28,892 bases of DNA from Damh-18 sp036275695 (GTDB lineage Bacteria; Patescibacteriota; Minisyncoccia; Phycocordibacterales; UBA918): positions 1 to 28,892 of the forward strand of contig DASUDI010000004.1 of NCBI GenBank assembly GCA_036275695.1. Reading direction: 5' to 3'. The position numbers were made by a program, and so were the translations under genes. A model generated the notes under the pieces. It saw only the letters and a program-made list of their open reading frames with translations. It was not told where the DNA came from and ran no database searches. Shown here piece by piece: positions 8,264-16,335 of the stretch. The stretch's first letter is position 1, and each line of letters opens with the position of its first letter.

Positions 8264-8401
8264 TTAAACACTCAATTTTGCACGCCCTTTTCGTCTCCGT
8301 GCCAAGAGCACTTTAGCGCCTGAAGTGCTTTGTGAACGCACGAGAAAACCGTGTGTGGTGGCGCGCTTCCGCTTTTTTGGTTGGTAAGTTCGTTTTGACA
8401 T
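8264..8401 (-). CDS. rpmH: Large ribosomal subunit protein bL34
   Basis: The gene encodes 45 residues, read on the minus strand from ATG (8399-8401) to TAA (8264-8266). The sequence begins Met-Ser-Lys-Arg-Thr-Tyr-Gln-Pro-Lys-Lys and continues with His-Gly-Phe and Ser-Gly-Ala-Lys-Val-Leu-Leu-Ala-Arg-Arg-Arg-Lys-Gly-Arg. These are the hallmark blocks of bL34, a small basic protein of the 50S subunit. Length and Lys/Arg content are typical. It is the first gene of the leftward rpmH-rnpA-yidC operon that faces away from dnaA. Confidence 0.95.
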   Translation of the reverse strand: MSKRTYQPKKRKRATTHGFLVRSQSTSGAKVLLARRRKGRAKLSV

Positions 8402-8792
8402 AAAATTATCTATCTTGTGGCACACACTGTACACCACATAAGCAATAAAATCAATATGCCTTCATTATTGTATTTTTCATACTGCTGGTATGTTGTTGGT
8501 GATACTTAATATCCGTATACAATATGTACCACACCACAATCAGTGCGCTACTAGTTTAGTAAACTCTCAGTTTTGTCCAGTAAGTGTTTGCGCTGGATTT
8601 TAATCTTTTTCTTTGTCCAACATTGTCTACAAGTGAGTGTATTGACTATTTATCTATACATTACTCTCCACAGGTTATACACACAACGATGTATAGACCA
8701 TCATATTCTCCGCGATATTTAAAAAATAGTTTACAGTTTTCCACAGGAACGTATAATAGTTTTTGTTATCTACACATTTGTCATCAACCACT
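8402..8792. other. oriC: Intergenic region rpmH-dnaA, candidate origin segment
   Basis: The 391 bases between divergent rpmH and dnaA are AT-rich and hold no credible gene. On the plus strand there is an exact TTATNCACA DnaA-box match at 8675-8683. One-mismatch relatives of TTATCCACA lie at 8737-8745 (TTTTCCACA) and 8766-8774 (TTATCTACA). A weaker one (TTATCTATA) is at 8650-8658. A short palindrome with six-base arms is at 8553-8565. The dnaA promoter overlaps the box at 8737, which suggests autoregulation. The divergence of gene direction here supports a replication origin in or next to this region. Confidence 0.55.
8730..8757 (+). promoter_or_regulatory. dnaA promoter with embedded DnaA-box-like site
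   Basis: A -35 TTTACA (8730-8735) and a -10 TATAAT (8752-8757) are separated by 16 bases. The TTTTCCACA box lies in the spacer, so bound DnaA would block RNA polymerase. The predicted start is near 8764, giving a leader of roughly 30 bases to ATG 8793. Confidence 0.6.
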
Positions 8793-10172
8793 ATGAGTTC
8801 TCTATCAAACATCTCTACAAACATTATACAAACTGAGCAGATTGATATAAAAAAATTGTGGGATGACGCGTTGGTACATATTGAACTTTCAATAACTCCT
8901 GCAAATTTTAAGACGTGGTTTAAGGATACACACATTGTCTCGCTCGAAGATGGTTCGGTAATTCTTGGTGTTCCAAGCGTGTTTGTACGTGACTGGATTG
9001 CGGATAAATTTCAAACACTCATTCTTAAAACCCTTCGCGACATCACTCCATACGCGCGAAGTGTTGAGTACATGGTCGTTCAGAAATCAGACAAGCGCCA
9101 AAATTCCAGTAAAAAACAGACTGTAAACGCCTCGTTGCCTCTTGAAGAGTATTATATAAATAAAAGTGATAATTTAAACCCTAAATATATTTTTGATACT
9201 TTCGTGGTGGGTCCGTTTAATGAACTCGCTCACGCCGCGGCACGCACGGTAGTAAATAAACCTGGTATTGCCTACAACCCACTTTTTATTTATGGAAAAA
9301 CAGGTCATGGAAAAACCCACCTTATTCAAGCAATTGGAAATCAACTCAAATACAATGGGAAGAAGGTCTTTTATGTTACCAGTGAACGATTTACGGTTGA
9401 TTACATGAACTCTTTGCAAAACGGCACCGCAAACTCATTTAAAGACCGCTACCGACAGTATGATGTACTCATCATGGATGATGTGCAATTTTTAATGAAT
9501 AAGGAGAAAACTCAGGAAGAATTATTTCACCTCTTTAACGCGATGCATGACAACAATAAACAAATTGTGTTTTCAAGTGATGTACACCCCGCGCTCATGT
9601 CTAATATGGAAGAGCGATTGCAGTCACGATTTGGACAGGGAATGATTGTGGATATACCACAGCCTGACATTGAGTCACGTGGTGCTATTTTGCGCGCAAA
9701 AGCCGCGCAAAATAGCCTCACACTCGATGAGGAAGTGGTGGATCATCTCTCTCAAACTATTGAAGGTAATATTCGCGAGCTTGAAGGCGCGCTCAATACT
9801 ATACTTTGCCAATCACAACTTTTAGGCCGGATTCTCTCGCTCACGGAAGTGAAGTCACTTATTAAAAATAGTGCACGTCCGCGAAAGTCACTCGCGGTTT
9901 CAGATGTGGTGGATAAAATCGCGCGATTTTATGACATCGAACCCGCGAGTATTTATGAAAAAACGCGACGGAAGGAAGTAGTAAAACCCCGCCAACTCAT
10001 TATGTTTATCCTCCGCGAAGATTTTCAAGTTTCCTATCCAGCGATTGGTCAAAAATTAGGTGGTCGTGATCACACCACTGTTATTCACTCGTGTGAAAAA
10101 ATGAAACGAGAGATTAAAGAGAATACCGATCTTGAAGATGAAGTCTCACAGATACGCGCACTATTAAAATAG
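8793..10172 (+). CDS. dnaA: Chromosomal replication initiator DnaA
   Basis: The gene encodes 459 residues. DnaA is the AAA+ ATPase that binds DnaA boxes and opens the origin. Domain I (about 12-80) has the usual Trp-containing helicase-interaction pattern. A short linker follows. The AAA+ core has Walker A Gly-Lys-Thr-Gly-His-Gly-Lys-Thr (168-175), Walker B Leu-Ile-Met-Asp-Asp-Val-Gln-Phe and a sensor Phe-Ser-Ser-Asp segment. The C-terminal DNA-binding domain ends with the signature Asp-His-Thr-Thr-Val-Ile-His. Histidine inside the P-loop, where Leu or Val is more usual, is a mild oddity. ATG 8793 is preferred to TTG 8763 because it starts at the normal domain I boundary and leaves room for the promoter. 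Confidence 0.96.
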   Translation: MSSLSNISTNIIQTEQIDIKKLWDDALVHIELSITPANFKTWFKDTHIVSLEDGSVILGVPSVFVRDWIADKFQTLILKTLRDITPYARSVEYMVVQKSDKRQNSSKKQTVNASLPLEEYYINKSDNLNPKYIFDTFVVGPFNELAHAAARTVVNKPGIAYNPLFIYGKTGHGKTHLIQAIGNQLKYNGKKVFYVTSERFTVDYMNSLQNGTANSFKDRYRQYDVLIMDDVQFLMNKEKTQEELFHLFNAMHDNNKQIVFSSDVHPALMSNMEERLQSRFGQGMIVDIPQPDIESRGAILRAKAAQNSLTLDEEVVDHLSQTIEGNIRELEGALNTILCQSQLLGRILSLTEVKSLIKNSARPRKSLAVSDVVDKIARFYDIEPASIYEKTRRKEVVKPRQLIMFILREDFQVSYPAIGQKLGGRDHTTVIHSCEKMKREIKENTDLEDEVSQIRALLK

Positions 10173-10469
10173 TGTGTATATTTTGTGTAAAAGTGTTGAT
10201 AGTGAGGTGGAGTAGATGTATGTATATCGTTCATGGTGTGGGGAATGTGGTAGGAATATAACCTCATATGTAGAAGCACCATAAAGATATATCACTACAT
10301 GGAAAATTAATTAACAGATTTTCACCACATACGCAATTCCTATACACACACTGTGTTGTTACCTGACTTATAAAATAGTAATACAGAGAGCCACAATATA
10401 TCATTTTCCACACATCCACATCATTAATAATGAATAGAAAATATTTTTTTAAAAATTAAATAACACTTT
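10173..10469. other. Intergenic region dnaA-dnaN, second origin candidate
   Basis: These 297 bases hold no gene. They contain DnaA-box-like sites TTTTCCACA at 10404-10412 and, reversed, TTTTACACA at 10184-10192. A partial match (TATACACA) is near 10341-10348. A very AT-rich tract follows at 10423-10466, close to the dnaN start, and could act as an unwinding element. No strong terminator follows dnaA, so dnaN may be partly co-transcribed with it. Confidence 0.45.
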
Positions 10470-11564
10470 ATGCACATCACACTTGAAACAAAAAAACTAA
10501 AACATATACTCGAATGTGTATCGAGGGTTAGCACTAAGCACATCACACTCCCGGTACTACAGTGTGTGCTTTTAGAAGTTACTGAAGGTTGTAAACTTAT
10601 CATTAAAGCAACGAATCTTGAAATCGGTATCGAGGGGACAATGGATGTTGTGGTCGATGAAGTTGGTATTATTGCAGTACCTGCTCATATTCTTCTTCAA
10701 ACAGTAAACTTAATTACACAAACATCAATTACGTTGAGTACTGAACATGAGACACTTTTTGTAGAAACAACAACATCAAAAACAGAAATAAAAAGTATCT
10801 CCGCTCATGATTTTCCAAATATTCCACATATTAAAGAAAATCCCATATCAATACAAAGCAAACTCTTTACTTTAGGGATTAAAACCACCGCATTTACTGC
10901 TTCACAATCATCTATCAAACCAGAGTTGGGGAGTATTTACATACATCAAAAACAAGCACATACCCTCACATTTGTTGCGACTGACTCATTTCGGTTGATG
11001 GAGAAAACAGTTCCACAAAAGAATTGTGTATTAGAAGAGTCTATCTTGATTCCTTATAAAAACGCACTCGAACTCGCGCGTGTGACTGAAGATGTTGATG
11101 GTCAGGTTGATTTGTATATTAATGAAAATCAATGCGCCCTCATGGTAGGGGATATATACATTACCTCGCGATTAGTAAGTGGTACATTTCCTGATTACAC
11201 ACAAATAATTCCAAAAGAATATAAAACACATATCACACTTTTGACACAAGATTTACAACAAGCGTTAAAGAAAACCAATATATTTCTTAATAAATTCATG
11301 CAACTTACCATGACAATATCAGGTGGAACGTTCACCCTCTCTGCGCAAAGTGGTGAGTCGGGAGCAACTACTGAATCACTTAATGCACATATTGAAGGGG
11401 AAGATATTATCCTCAACTTTAACCAACGGTACATCCATGAAGTACTACAACATATTACCGATGAGAGTGTGCGCTTAAAATGTGCGGGTGTGGGGAGGCC
11501 AATGATTATTGAAAATGTCCACAACACCTCAATGAGGTATCTGGTGATGCCGATGAATAAGTAG
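10470..11564 (+). CDS. dnaN: DNA polymerase III beta subunit (sliding clamp)
   Basis: The gene encodes 364 residues, essentially the family's usual 366. The protein forms a ring dimer that tethers Pol III and other factors to DNA. The sequence shows three clamp-like domains of about 120 residues each. Typical blocks are Leu-Pro-Val-Leu near residue 27, an Ala-Thr-Asp-Ser-Phe-Arg-Leu motif in the middle domain, Phe-Pro-Asp-Tyr in the third domain, and a C-terminal Tyr-Leu-Val-Met-Pro-Met ending. Position after dnaA is the classic arrangement. There is no SD before ATG. Confidence 0.95.
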   Translation: MHITLETKKLKHILECVSRVSTKHITLPVLQCVLLEVTEGCKLIIKATNLEIGIEGTMDVVVDEVGIIAVPAHILLQTVNLITQTSITLSTEHETLFVETTTSKTEIKSISAHDFPNIPHIKENPISIQSKLFTLGIKTTAFTASQSSIKPELGSIYIHQKQAHTLTFVATDSFRLMEKTVPQKNCVLEESILIPYKNALELARVTEDVDGQVDLYINENQCALMVGDIYITSRLVSGTFPDYTQIIPKEYKTHITLLTQDLQQALKKTNIFLNKFMQLTMTISGGTFTLSAQSGESGATTESLNAHIEGEDIILNFNQRYIHEVLQHITDESVRLKCAGVGRPMIIENVHNTSMRYLVMPMNK

Positions 11565-11567
11565 TAC

Positions 11568-11900
11568 ATGTTTAAACATACAAAAAAATCAGAAGTGGGG
11601 TGGAAAAAAAAAGACCATAGAGGTGTGGGAGTGGTACATATAGGATCACTTTTTGAAAAATATACAAAAACACTCAAAGCACCACAACAGTCAGTTATTA
11701 ACGCGTGTATTGAGGTAATACAAGATATATACCAATACCCTCTTACCAAAGAACAGTGTGTGTATCATGTTGCGTCAAAAACACTCACGCTCCATATCAA
11801 AGGACCTTATAAGTCAGAAATTATACTGAATAAATCTTGTATTCTTGATGAGGTTACAAAAAAAGTAGGTAAACAAAATGCCCCTAAAAATATTATATAA
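11568..11900 (+). CDS. Small DciA/DUF721-like protein (tentative)
   Basis: The gene encodes 110 residues and starts three bases after dnaN stops. A basic N-terminus is followed by a helix and an alternating strand region: 'His-Val-Ala-Ser-Lys-Thr-Leu-Thr-Leu-His-Ile', then 'Lys-Ser-Glu-Ile'. A C-terminal helix ends near Lys-Gln-Asn-Ala-Pro. This helix-strand-strand-helix order with a Lys-Ser-Glu-Ile block recalls the DUF721 fold of DciA, which loads or stimulates the replicative helicase DnaB. Position behind dnaA and dnaN suits such a role. Similarity is weak, so it could equally be an unrelated lineage-specific protein. Confidence 0.45.
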   Translation: MFKHTKKSEVGWKKKDHRGVGVVHIGSLFEKYTKTLKAPQQSVINACIEVIQDIYQYPLTKEQCVYHVASKTLTLHIKGPYKSEIILNKSCILDEVTKKVGKQNAPKNII

Positions 11901-11925
11901 AAACTACTAAGACACAACACGTGTA

Positions 11926-14127
11926 TTAGTGGTTGCGTGAGTCACTTTCAGATTTAGGTGAAGTAGAGCTTGATAGATTGAGTAAACTATTCTTCCATAC
12001 CGTAACGGGGTATTCCCAATAAGGGAATTGTGGATCAGAGTGGTCACCAAGACCTGGAGCGTTTGGGTTGTCTTTTGAGACATAGTAAAGGATTGAATGA
12101 GCGCCGCTAACGGCATTTTCAACTGAAATATCAGTGCTGGTACTTGTTTCAACATGTGAGGGGTCAAACCAAATACCACGAAGTATAGGTTTCACATTGT
12201 GTGAAGTGTATGTTGGTGATGGGAATGATTGTGTTTCAATGGTTGGGAGTGCTACATCCATAAATTCACGCCACAGCGGGGTAATAACCAAACCAGATAT
12301 TTCACTCATAGATGAGTTATCGTTATTTCCTGCCCATGCCCCCACAACAAAATTTGGAGTGTACCCAATAACCCACACATCACGCTTATCATTCGTGGTA
12401 CCTGTTTTTGCGGCGACATCACGGTTACCAAAATAAAGTCCAGAATTTGAGCCAAAAAGGGGTGTACGTGCGACATTGTCAGAAAGAATGTCTGATATTA
12501 AGAGTGCAATATTCTTATCAAGTACAGGCTTATGTTGCTCAGTGTATTCTTCAAGGATATTTCCCTGAGTATCCTCAACGCGAAGTATGGGGCGAAGTTC
12601 AGAACGGACACCCTCATTTGCAAACGTACCATACGCTCCTACCATTTCAAGAAGTTTTACCTCACCACCTCCAAGTACCAATGTGAGCCCATACTGATTT
12701 TTATTGAGAAGTGTTGTGATGCCCATATCACGCGCGGTTTTTAGTGATTCGTTTACACCCGCAAGATACAACGCCTTAACCGCGGGTATATTGAGTGATT
12801 GCGCGAGCGCGTTCCGAAGATTTACAGGACCGCGAAATGTGTGGTCATAATTTTCAGGAGCATAACAACCATCTTCTGATGTTAGATTATCAATCGCGCA
12901 ATTGGTAGAGAATTGTGTTTTGAGGTCAAAAACAACAGTTTCAGGAGTGTATCCCTTTTTAAATGCGGTCGCGTACACAAAAGGTTTAAAAGATGACCCG
13001 GGCTGACGTTCAGCAAGTGCGATGTTGTAATTCCCATCTATTTCCTCATCAAAATAATCACGTGACCCAACCATAACAAGAATATCTCCATTTTGTGGGT
13101 TAGTGGCTACAAGCGCCGCGTTCTCCGCGTTGTACTGTTTTTCATTCGAGAGTGCCTTGTCGTGTACTATTTTTTCCGCCTGTTCTTGCAATTTCCAATC
13201 GAGTGAGGTGATTACCTTAAGACCGCGCTCCGCGAGTGACTCTTCACCGTATTTTTCAATAAGAAGGTCGCGTATATACATCACAAAATGTGGCGCCCGA
13301 ATACCCGAATTTGATTGGGGTTTAAACTCAACAACTTCGTCTTTTGCGTGTTGGTATTCTTCTTCAGTGATGAAAGCATTTTCAAGCATTTTTTCAAGAA
13401 CGAGATTTTTTCGCTTCACCAATTCATCAAAATGATTTCCGTAGGGTGAGTAGTATGTAGGAAGTTGTGGTAGTGATGCGAGGTAAGCAGCCTCTGCAAG
13501 GCTCACCTCAGACGCGCGTTTACCAAAAAATGACAAACTTGCTTCCTCTACGCCATAGATAGTCCCACCATAGGGTGATTCATTCAAATAGTGACTCAAA
13601 ATTTCATCTTTGGTGAGTACTTGTTCAAGGCGGATAGCAAGGATTACTTCTTTAATTTTGCGCGTGAGTGTTTTTTCCCGTTCTAAAACAGAATTTTTAA
13701 CCACCTGTTGGGTGATCGTAGATCCCCCGCGCCCACTAAGCAATTTTCCACCCATGACATTATCAAAAGCAGCATTTAGTATCGCGAGAGGTCGCACACC
13801 CGCATGTTCAAAAAACGTATCATCCTCAATCGCAACTGTTGCGTTTTTGATGTGGCGAGAAATATCCTCATACGGCACAATAGTGCGCCGAATATCTTGA
13901 TGGAGGTCATAGAGTACAACCTCACCAGATCGGTCATAAATTTTGGTGGACTGTTGCACGCGTCGTTCTTCAAATGAGGAGAGGTCGGGTATGTCGAGTG
14001 TCGCAACCCATATAAGAAGTATTCCCACGGCAATTAACCCAAGTACAAATAAAACAACAACAATGTCCAAAAAGGTGTCTTTTCGGTGTTTACGTAACCA
14101 CTGCGTAATACGTGTATGATGTTTCAT
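11926..14127 (-). CDS. Class A penicillin-binding protein (PBP1A-type transglycosylase/transpeptidase)
   Basis: The gene encodes 733 residues. The enzyme polymerises lipid II glycan chains and cross-links their peptides outside the membrane. A single N-terminal TM anchor spans about 20-43. The GT51 glycosyltransferase domain carries the catalytic Glu101 in Ile-Glu-Asp-Asp-Thr-Phe-Phe-Glu-His. It also has the Arg-Gly-Gly-Ser-Thr-Ile-Thr-Gln-Gln block (about 133-141). The transpeptidase domain carries Ser378-x-x-Lys381, a Ser-Leu-Asn motif and a Lys-Thr-Gly-Thr motif. Both active sites look intact. Length is within the usual 700-850. It converges with the dnaN operon and shares a 71-base divergent promoter region with tyrS. 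Confidence 0.93.
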   Translation of the reverse strand: MKHHTRITQWLRKHRKDTFLDIVVVLFVLGLIAVGILLIWVATLDIPDLSSFEERRVQQSTKIYDRSGEVVLYDLHQDIRRTIVPYEDISRHIKNATVAIEDDTFFEHAGVRPLAILNAAFDNVMGGKLLSGRGGSTITQQVVKNSVLEREKTLTRKIKEVILAIRLEQVLTKDEILSHYLNESPYGGTIYGVEEASLSFFGKRASEVSLAEAAYLASLPQLPTYYSPYGNHFDELVKRKNLVLEKMLENAFITEEEYQHAKDEVVEFKPQSNSGIRAPHFVMYIRDLLIEKYGEESLAERGLKVITSLDWKLQEQAEKIVHDKALSNEKQYNAENAALVATNPQNGDILVMVGSRDYFDEEIDGNYNIALAERQPGSSFKPFVYATAFKKGYTPETVVFDLKTQFSTNCAIDNLTSEDGCYAPENYDHTFRGPVNLRNALAQSLNIPAVKALYLAGVNESLKTARDMGITTLLNKNQYGLTLVLGGGEVKLLEMVGAYGTFANEGVRSELRPILRVEDTQGNILEEYTEQHKPVLDKNIALLISDILSDNVARTPLFGSNSGLYFGNRDVAAKTGTTNDKRDVWVIGYTPNFVVGAWAGNNDNSSMSEISGLVITPLWREFMDVALPTIETQSFPSPTYTSHNVKPILRGIWFDPSHVETSTSTDISVENAVSGAHSILYYVSKDNPNAPGLGDHSDPQFPYWEYPVTVWKNSLLNLSSSTSPKSESDSRNH

Positions 14128-14134
14128 ATTGTCA

Positions 14135-14140
14135 ATACTA
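14135..14140 (-). promoter_or_regulatory. -10-like hexamer for the PBP gene
   Basis: On the minus strand TAGTAT ends seven bases before ATG 14127. This again implies a leaderless or nearly leaderless transcript. It lies in the divergent pbp-tyrS spacer, which also contains an AT-only near-palindrome around 14152-14167. Confidence 0.4.
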
Positions 14141-14179
14141 CCATTTCATTGTCTATATATAAATATAGCGGGAGTGTGG

Positions 14180-14185
14180 TACAGT
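14180..14185 (+). promoter_or_regulatory. -10-like hexamer for tyrS
   Basis: TACAGT ends 13 bases before ATG 14199. A start near 14192 would leave a leader of about seven bases, too short for a normal SD site. Confidence 0.35.
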
Positions 14186-14198
14186 AGTACACATTGGT

Positions 14199-15395
14199 AT
14201 GAAAGTAAATACAGATCCAAATGTGATTGATGCCATCCTTACGCGCTCAGTAAAAGAGGTTATTCCAAGCCGTGAGTCATTGCGGGAAGTGCTTACTTCA
14301 GGAAAGCGTATGCGTATATACATAGGAACTGATGCCACGGGGGCGTCACTTCATTTGGGACACGCAACAAACTATCTTATACTCGAACGTTTTCGTCAGC
14401 TCGGACATGAAATAATTTTTTTAATTGGCGATTTTACATCACGCATCGGTGACCCTACGGACAAAGGTGATTCAGCGCGTAAGCAACTTACCCGCGATGA
14501 GGTGGTACGTCACACCAAAACATGGATAGAGCAGGTGCGACCAATTATTGATTTTGATAATTCTGAAAACCCCGTGCGTGTTATGTACAACCACGACTGG
14601 CTTTCAAAACTTACATTTGAGGATATTATCGGCCTCGCGTCACATTTTACCGTACAACACATGCTTGAACGCGATATGTTTGAAAAACGACTCGCGGAGT
14701 ATAAACCACTCTATCTCCATGAACTTTTTTACCCCTTGATGCAGGGGTATGATTCGGTGGCTATGGATGTGGATATGGAGTTGTGTGGCTCTGACCAAAA
14801 GTTTAACGCACTCGCAGGAAGAACACTGCTCCGAAAATTAAAAAACAAAGAAAAATTTGTATACATCACCACACTTCTTGAAAACCCAAAAACAGGTGAA
14901 AAAATGATGTCGAAATCTCTCGGTACGGGTGTATATCTTGATTATGATGCGCAAAAAATGTACGGCGCGATTATGGCACAACCCGATGAAAACATACGAC
15001 AACTTTTTACTGATTGCACCAATGTGGCGGTAGATGATATTGAAGAAATGCACCAAACATACGCAAATCCACGTGACCTCAAAATGAAACTGGCATTTGA
15101 AATTACGCGTATGTATCATGGTGAGGAGGGGGCGGAGCGAGGTGAGCGATATTTTGTGGAGACATTTCAACAAAAACATATTCCCGAGAATATACTCGAG
15201 GTACACCCTGACTATCTTGAGCAACTTGTACGTGCTGGTGTGGTGGGTTCTAAGGGGGAGTTTCGCAGACTTCTTGAATCTGGGAGTGTGCGTAATGCGG
15301 AAACGGGAGAAAAGTTGGTAGTAGTTCCTGAGCGTGTAGATGAGCCAATGGTCATAAAAATAGGAAAACAAAGGTTTGTGCGATTACTTCCGTAG
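14199..15395 (+). CDS. tyrS: Tyrosyl-tRNA synthetase
   Basis: The gene encodes 398 residues. The enzyme charges tRNA-Tyr with tyrosine in the cytosol. It is a class I synthetase with the HIGH-type motif His-Leu-Gly-His (52-55) after Gly-Thr-Asp-Ala-Thr-Gly, and the KMSKS-type loop Lys-Met-Met-Ser-Lys-Ser (235-240). The C-terminal ~60 residues form an S4-like RNA-binding domain (Glu-Phe-Arg-Arg-Leu-Leu-Glu-Ser-Gly). Length suits the shorter TyrRS subgroup. Motifs support Tyr rather than Trp, but the assignment is by pattern. It is monocistronic and ends at a strong hairpin terminator. Confidence 0.92.
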   Translation: MKVNTDPNVIDAILTRSVKEVIPSRESLREVLTSGKRMRIYIGTDATGASLHLGHATNYLILERFRQLGHEIIFLIGDFTSRIGDPTDKGDSARKQLTRDEVVRHTKTWIEQVRPIIDFDNSENPVRVMYNHDWLSKLTFEDIIGLASHFTVQHMLERDMFEKRLAEYKPLYLHELFYPLMQGYDSVAMDVDMELCGSDQKFNALAGRTLLRKLKNKEKFVYITTLLENPKTGEKMMSKSLGTGVYLDYDAQKMYGAIMAQPDENIRQLFTDCTNVAVDDIEEMHQTYANPRDLKMKLAFEITRMYHGEEGAERGERYFVETFQQKHIPENILEVHPDYLEQLVRAGVVGSKGEFRRLLESGSVRNAETGEKLVVVPERVDEPMVIKIGKQRFVRLLP

Positions 15396-15404
15396 GGGTG
15401 TATT

Positions 15405-15441
15405 AAAAAAGAGCGGGCACCTTCGGTGCCCGCTCTTTTTT
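15405..15441. terminator. Bidirectional terminator between tyrS and the acidic protein gene
   Basis: A perfect hairpin with 17-base arms is made of an A6 run, a GC-rich stem and a T6 run, with a TTC turn in a CACCTTCGGTG core. It can stop tyrS on the plus strand and the acidic-protein gene on the minus strand. The same loop core recurs at 26147-26179. Confidence 0.9.
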
Positions 15442-15452
15442 AATGTCACCAC

Positions 15453-15770
15453 CTACATATCATCTTCATCATCAAATGAGTCATAATCCATATCCTCATC
15501 ATCCTCATCATCTTCCCCAAACGCGGCATCAATTATATTTTCTTCGTTTGCCACACTCTCATCATCGGTATTTTCTGCGTCTTCATCATCCTCGTCTTCA
15601 TCAAAATCTTCTTCTTCGCGCATATCATCTTCAAAATCCTCATCATCGAGCGTGTCGTCTCCGTCATCAAGTGCGTCAAGTATCTCATCGCCCACTTCTC
15701 CATCCTCATCCCCAAACTCATCCTCTTCATCATCGCGTCGAGTCATGTAGTGACTTGAAACAAACATCAT
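15453..15770 (-). CDS. Highly acidic small protein, function unknown
   Basis: The gene encodes 105 residues if started at ATG 15770; starts at 15767 or 15746 are also possible. From residue 13 on it is almost continuously acidic: 58 of the 105 residues are Asp or Glu. Sparse aromatic and aliphatic residues break it into short blocks, and it has no TM segment. Such tails occur in RNA polymerase delta subunits, histone-like chaperones and calcium-binding proteins, but no folded domain is seen here. The upstream -10-like element and shared terminator support a real gene. The coding pattern (GAT/GAA repeats) could also expand by slippage, so length may vary between strains. Confidence 0.65.
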   Translation of the reverse strand: MMFVSSHYMTRRDDEEDEFGDEDGEVGDEILDALDDGDDTLDDEDFEDDMREEEDFDEDEDDEDAENTDDESVANEENIIDAAFGEDDEDDEDMDYDSFDDEDDM

Positions 15771-15780
15771 ATGTGTGCTA

Positions 15781-15786
15781 CTTATA
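15781..15786 (-). promoter_or_regulatory. -10 hexamer for the acidic protein gene
   Basis: Minus-strand TATAAG (5/6 match) ends ten bases before ATG 15770. This spacing argues for ATG 15770 as the start. Confidence 0.4.
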
Positions 15787-15856
15787 TTATTACAATTACC
15801 AGTATGAGGACTTTGTACCAAAAGATGCGCATTTCTGCAATAGGGAAAATGTGGGA

Positions 15857-16333
15857 TTATGCGCGATGTGTCGCGAGTGCGGTGACGCCGACCGCGATGG
15901 CGTCGTATTCATCATCATGTGCGCGGTCGGGAGTGTTGCGTACGAGACGCTTCACCATCTGAATAACTGATTTTTTGTCACTTTTTCCATACCCTGTGAG
16001 CGCAACTTTTATCTCTTGTGGACCAAATTCGGTAACAATGCAATGATGCGATTTTGCAATGTAAAGTATCGCGCCACGTGCCTGCGCCACGCCGATGGCA
16101 GTTTTAACATTTTTGTTAAAAAAAAGCGTCTCTACCGCAACAAGGTCAGGTTTGTGCGTACGTATGATTTCCCCAACAGCATTACCAAGCACGAGAAGCC
16201 TGTCGGCGAGCGGTGCGGTACGTGGGGTCTCAATACATGATGAGAAGAGGAGCACTTCCTTTCCGTACGCGTCATGTTCTATGACGGCAACGCCAATGCG
16301 GTCATATCCGGGGTCGATACCAAGTACGCGCAT
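15857..16333 (-). CDS. ruvC: Holliday junction resolvase RuvC
   Basis: The gene encodes 158 residues. RuvC cuts Holliday junctions after RuvAB branch migration. The RNase H-like fold is shown by Gly-Ile-Asp-Pro-Gly with Asp7, by Val-Ala-Val-Glu-Thr with Glu68, and by the C-terminal Asp-Glu-Tyr-Asp-Ala with Asp141 and Asp144. These account for all four acidic catalytic positions. Length is normal. It starts two bases after yebC ends and forms the last gene of the ruvB-yebC-ruvC operon. Confidence 0.95.
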   Translation of the reverse strand: MRVLGIDPGYDRIGVAVIEHDAYGKEVLLFSSCIETPRTAPLADRLLVLGNAVGEIIRTHKPDLVAVETLFFNKNVKTAIGVAQARGAILYIAKSHHCIVTEFGPQEIKVALTGYGKSDKKSVIQMVKRLVRNTPDRAHDDEYDAIAVGVTALATHRA

Positions 16334-16335
16334 AA

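Noticed and set aside
8763..8792. Extended dnaA start at TTG 8763
   Set aside because: TTG here lies five bases after the -10 and would place ten extra residues before domain I. ATG 8793 fits the family better.
14838..15371. A 177-codon minus-strand ORF inside tyrS
   Set aside because: It is fully antisense to a well-supported synthetase domain and has no promoter or family resemblance.
15443..15970. A 175-codon plus-strand ORF opposite the acidic protein gene
   Set aside because: Its His/Pro/Leu-rich first part is the exact complement of the Asp/Glu codon repeats, and the rest overlaps the ruvC 3' end.
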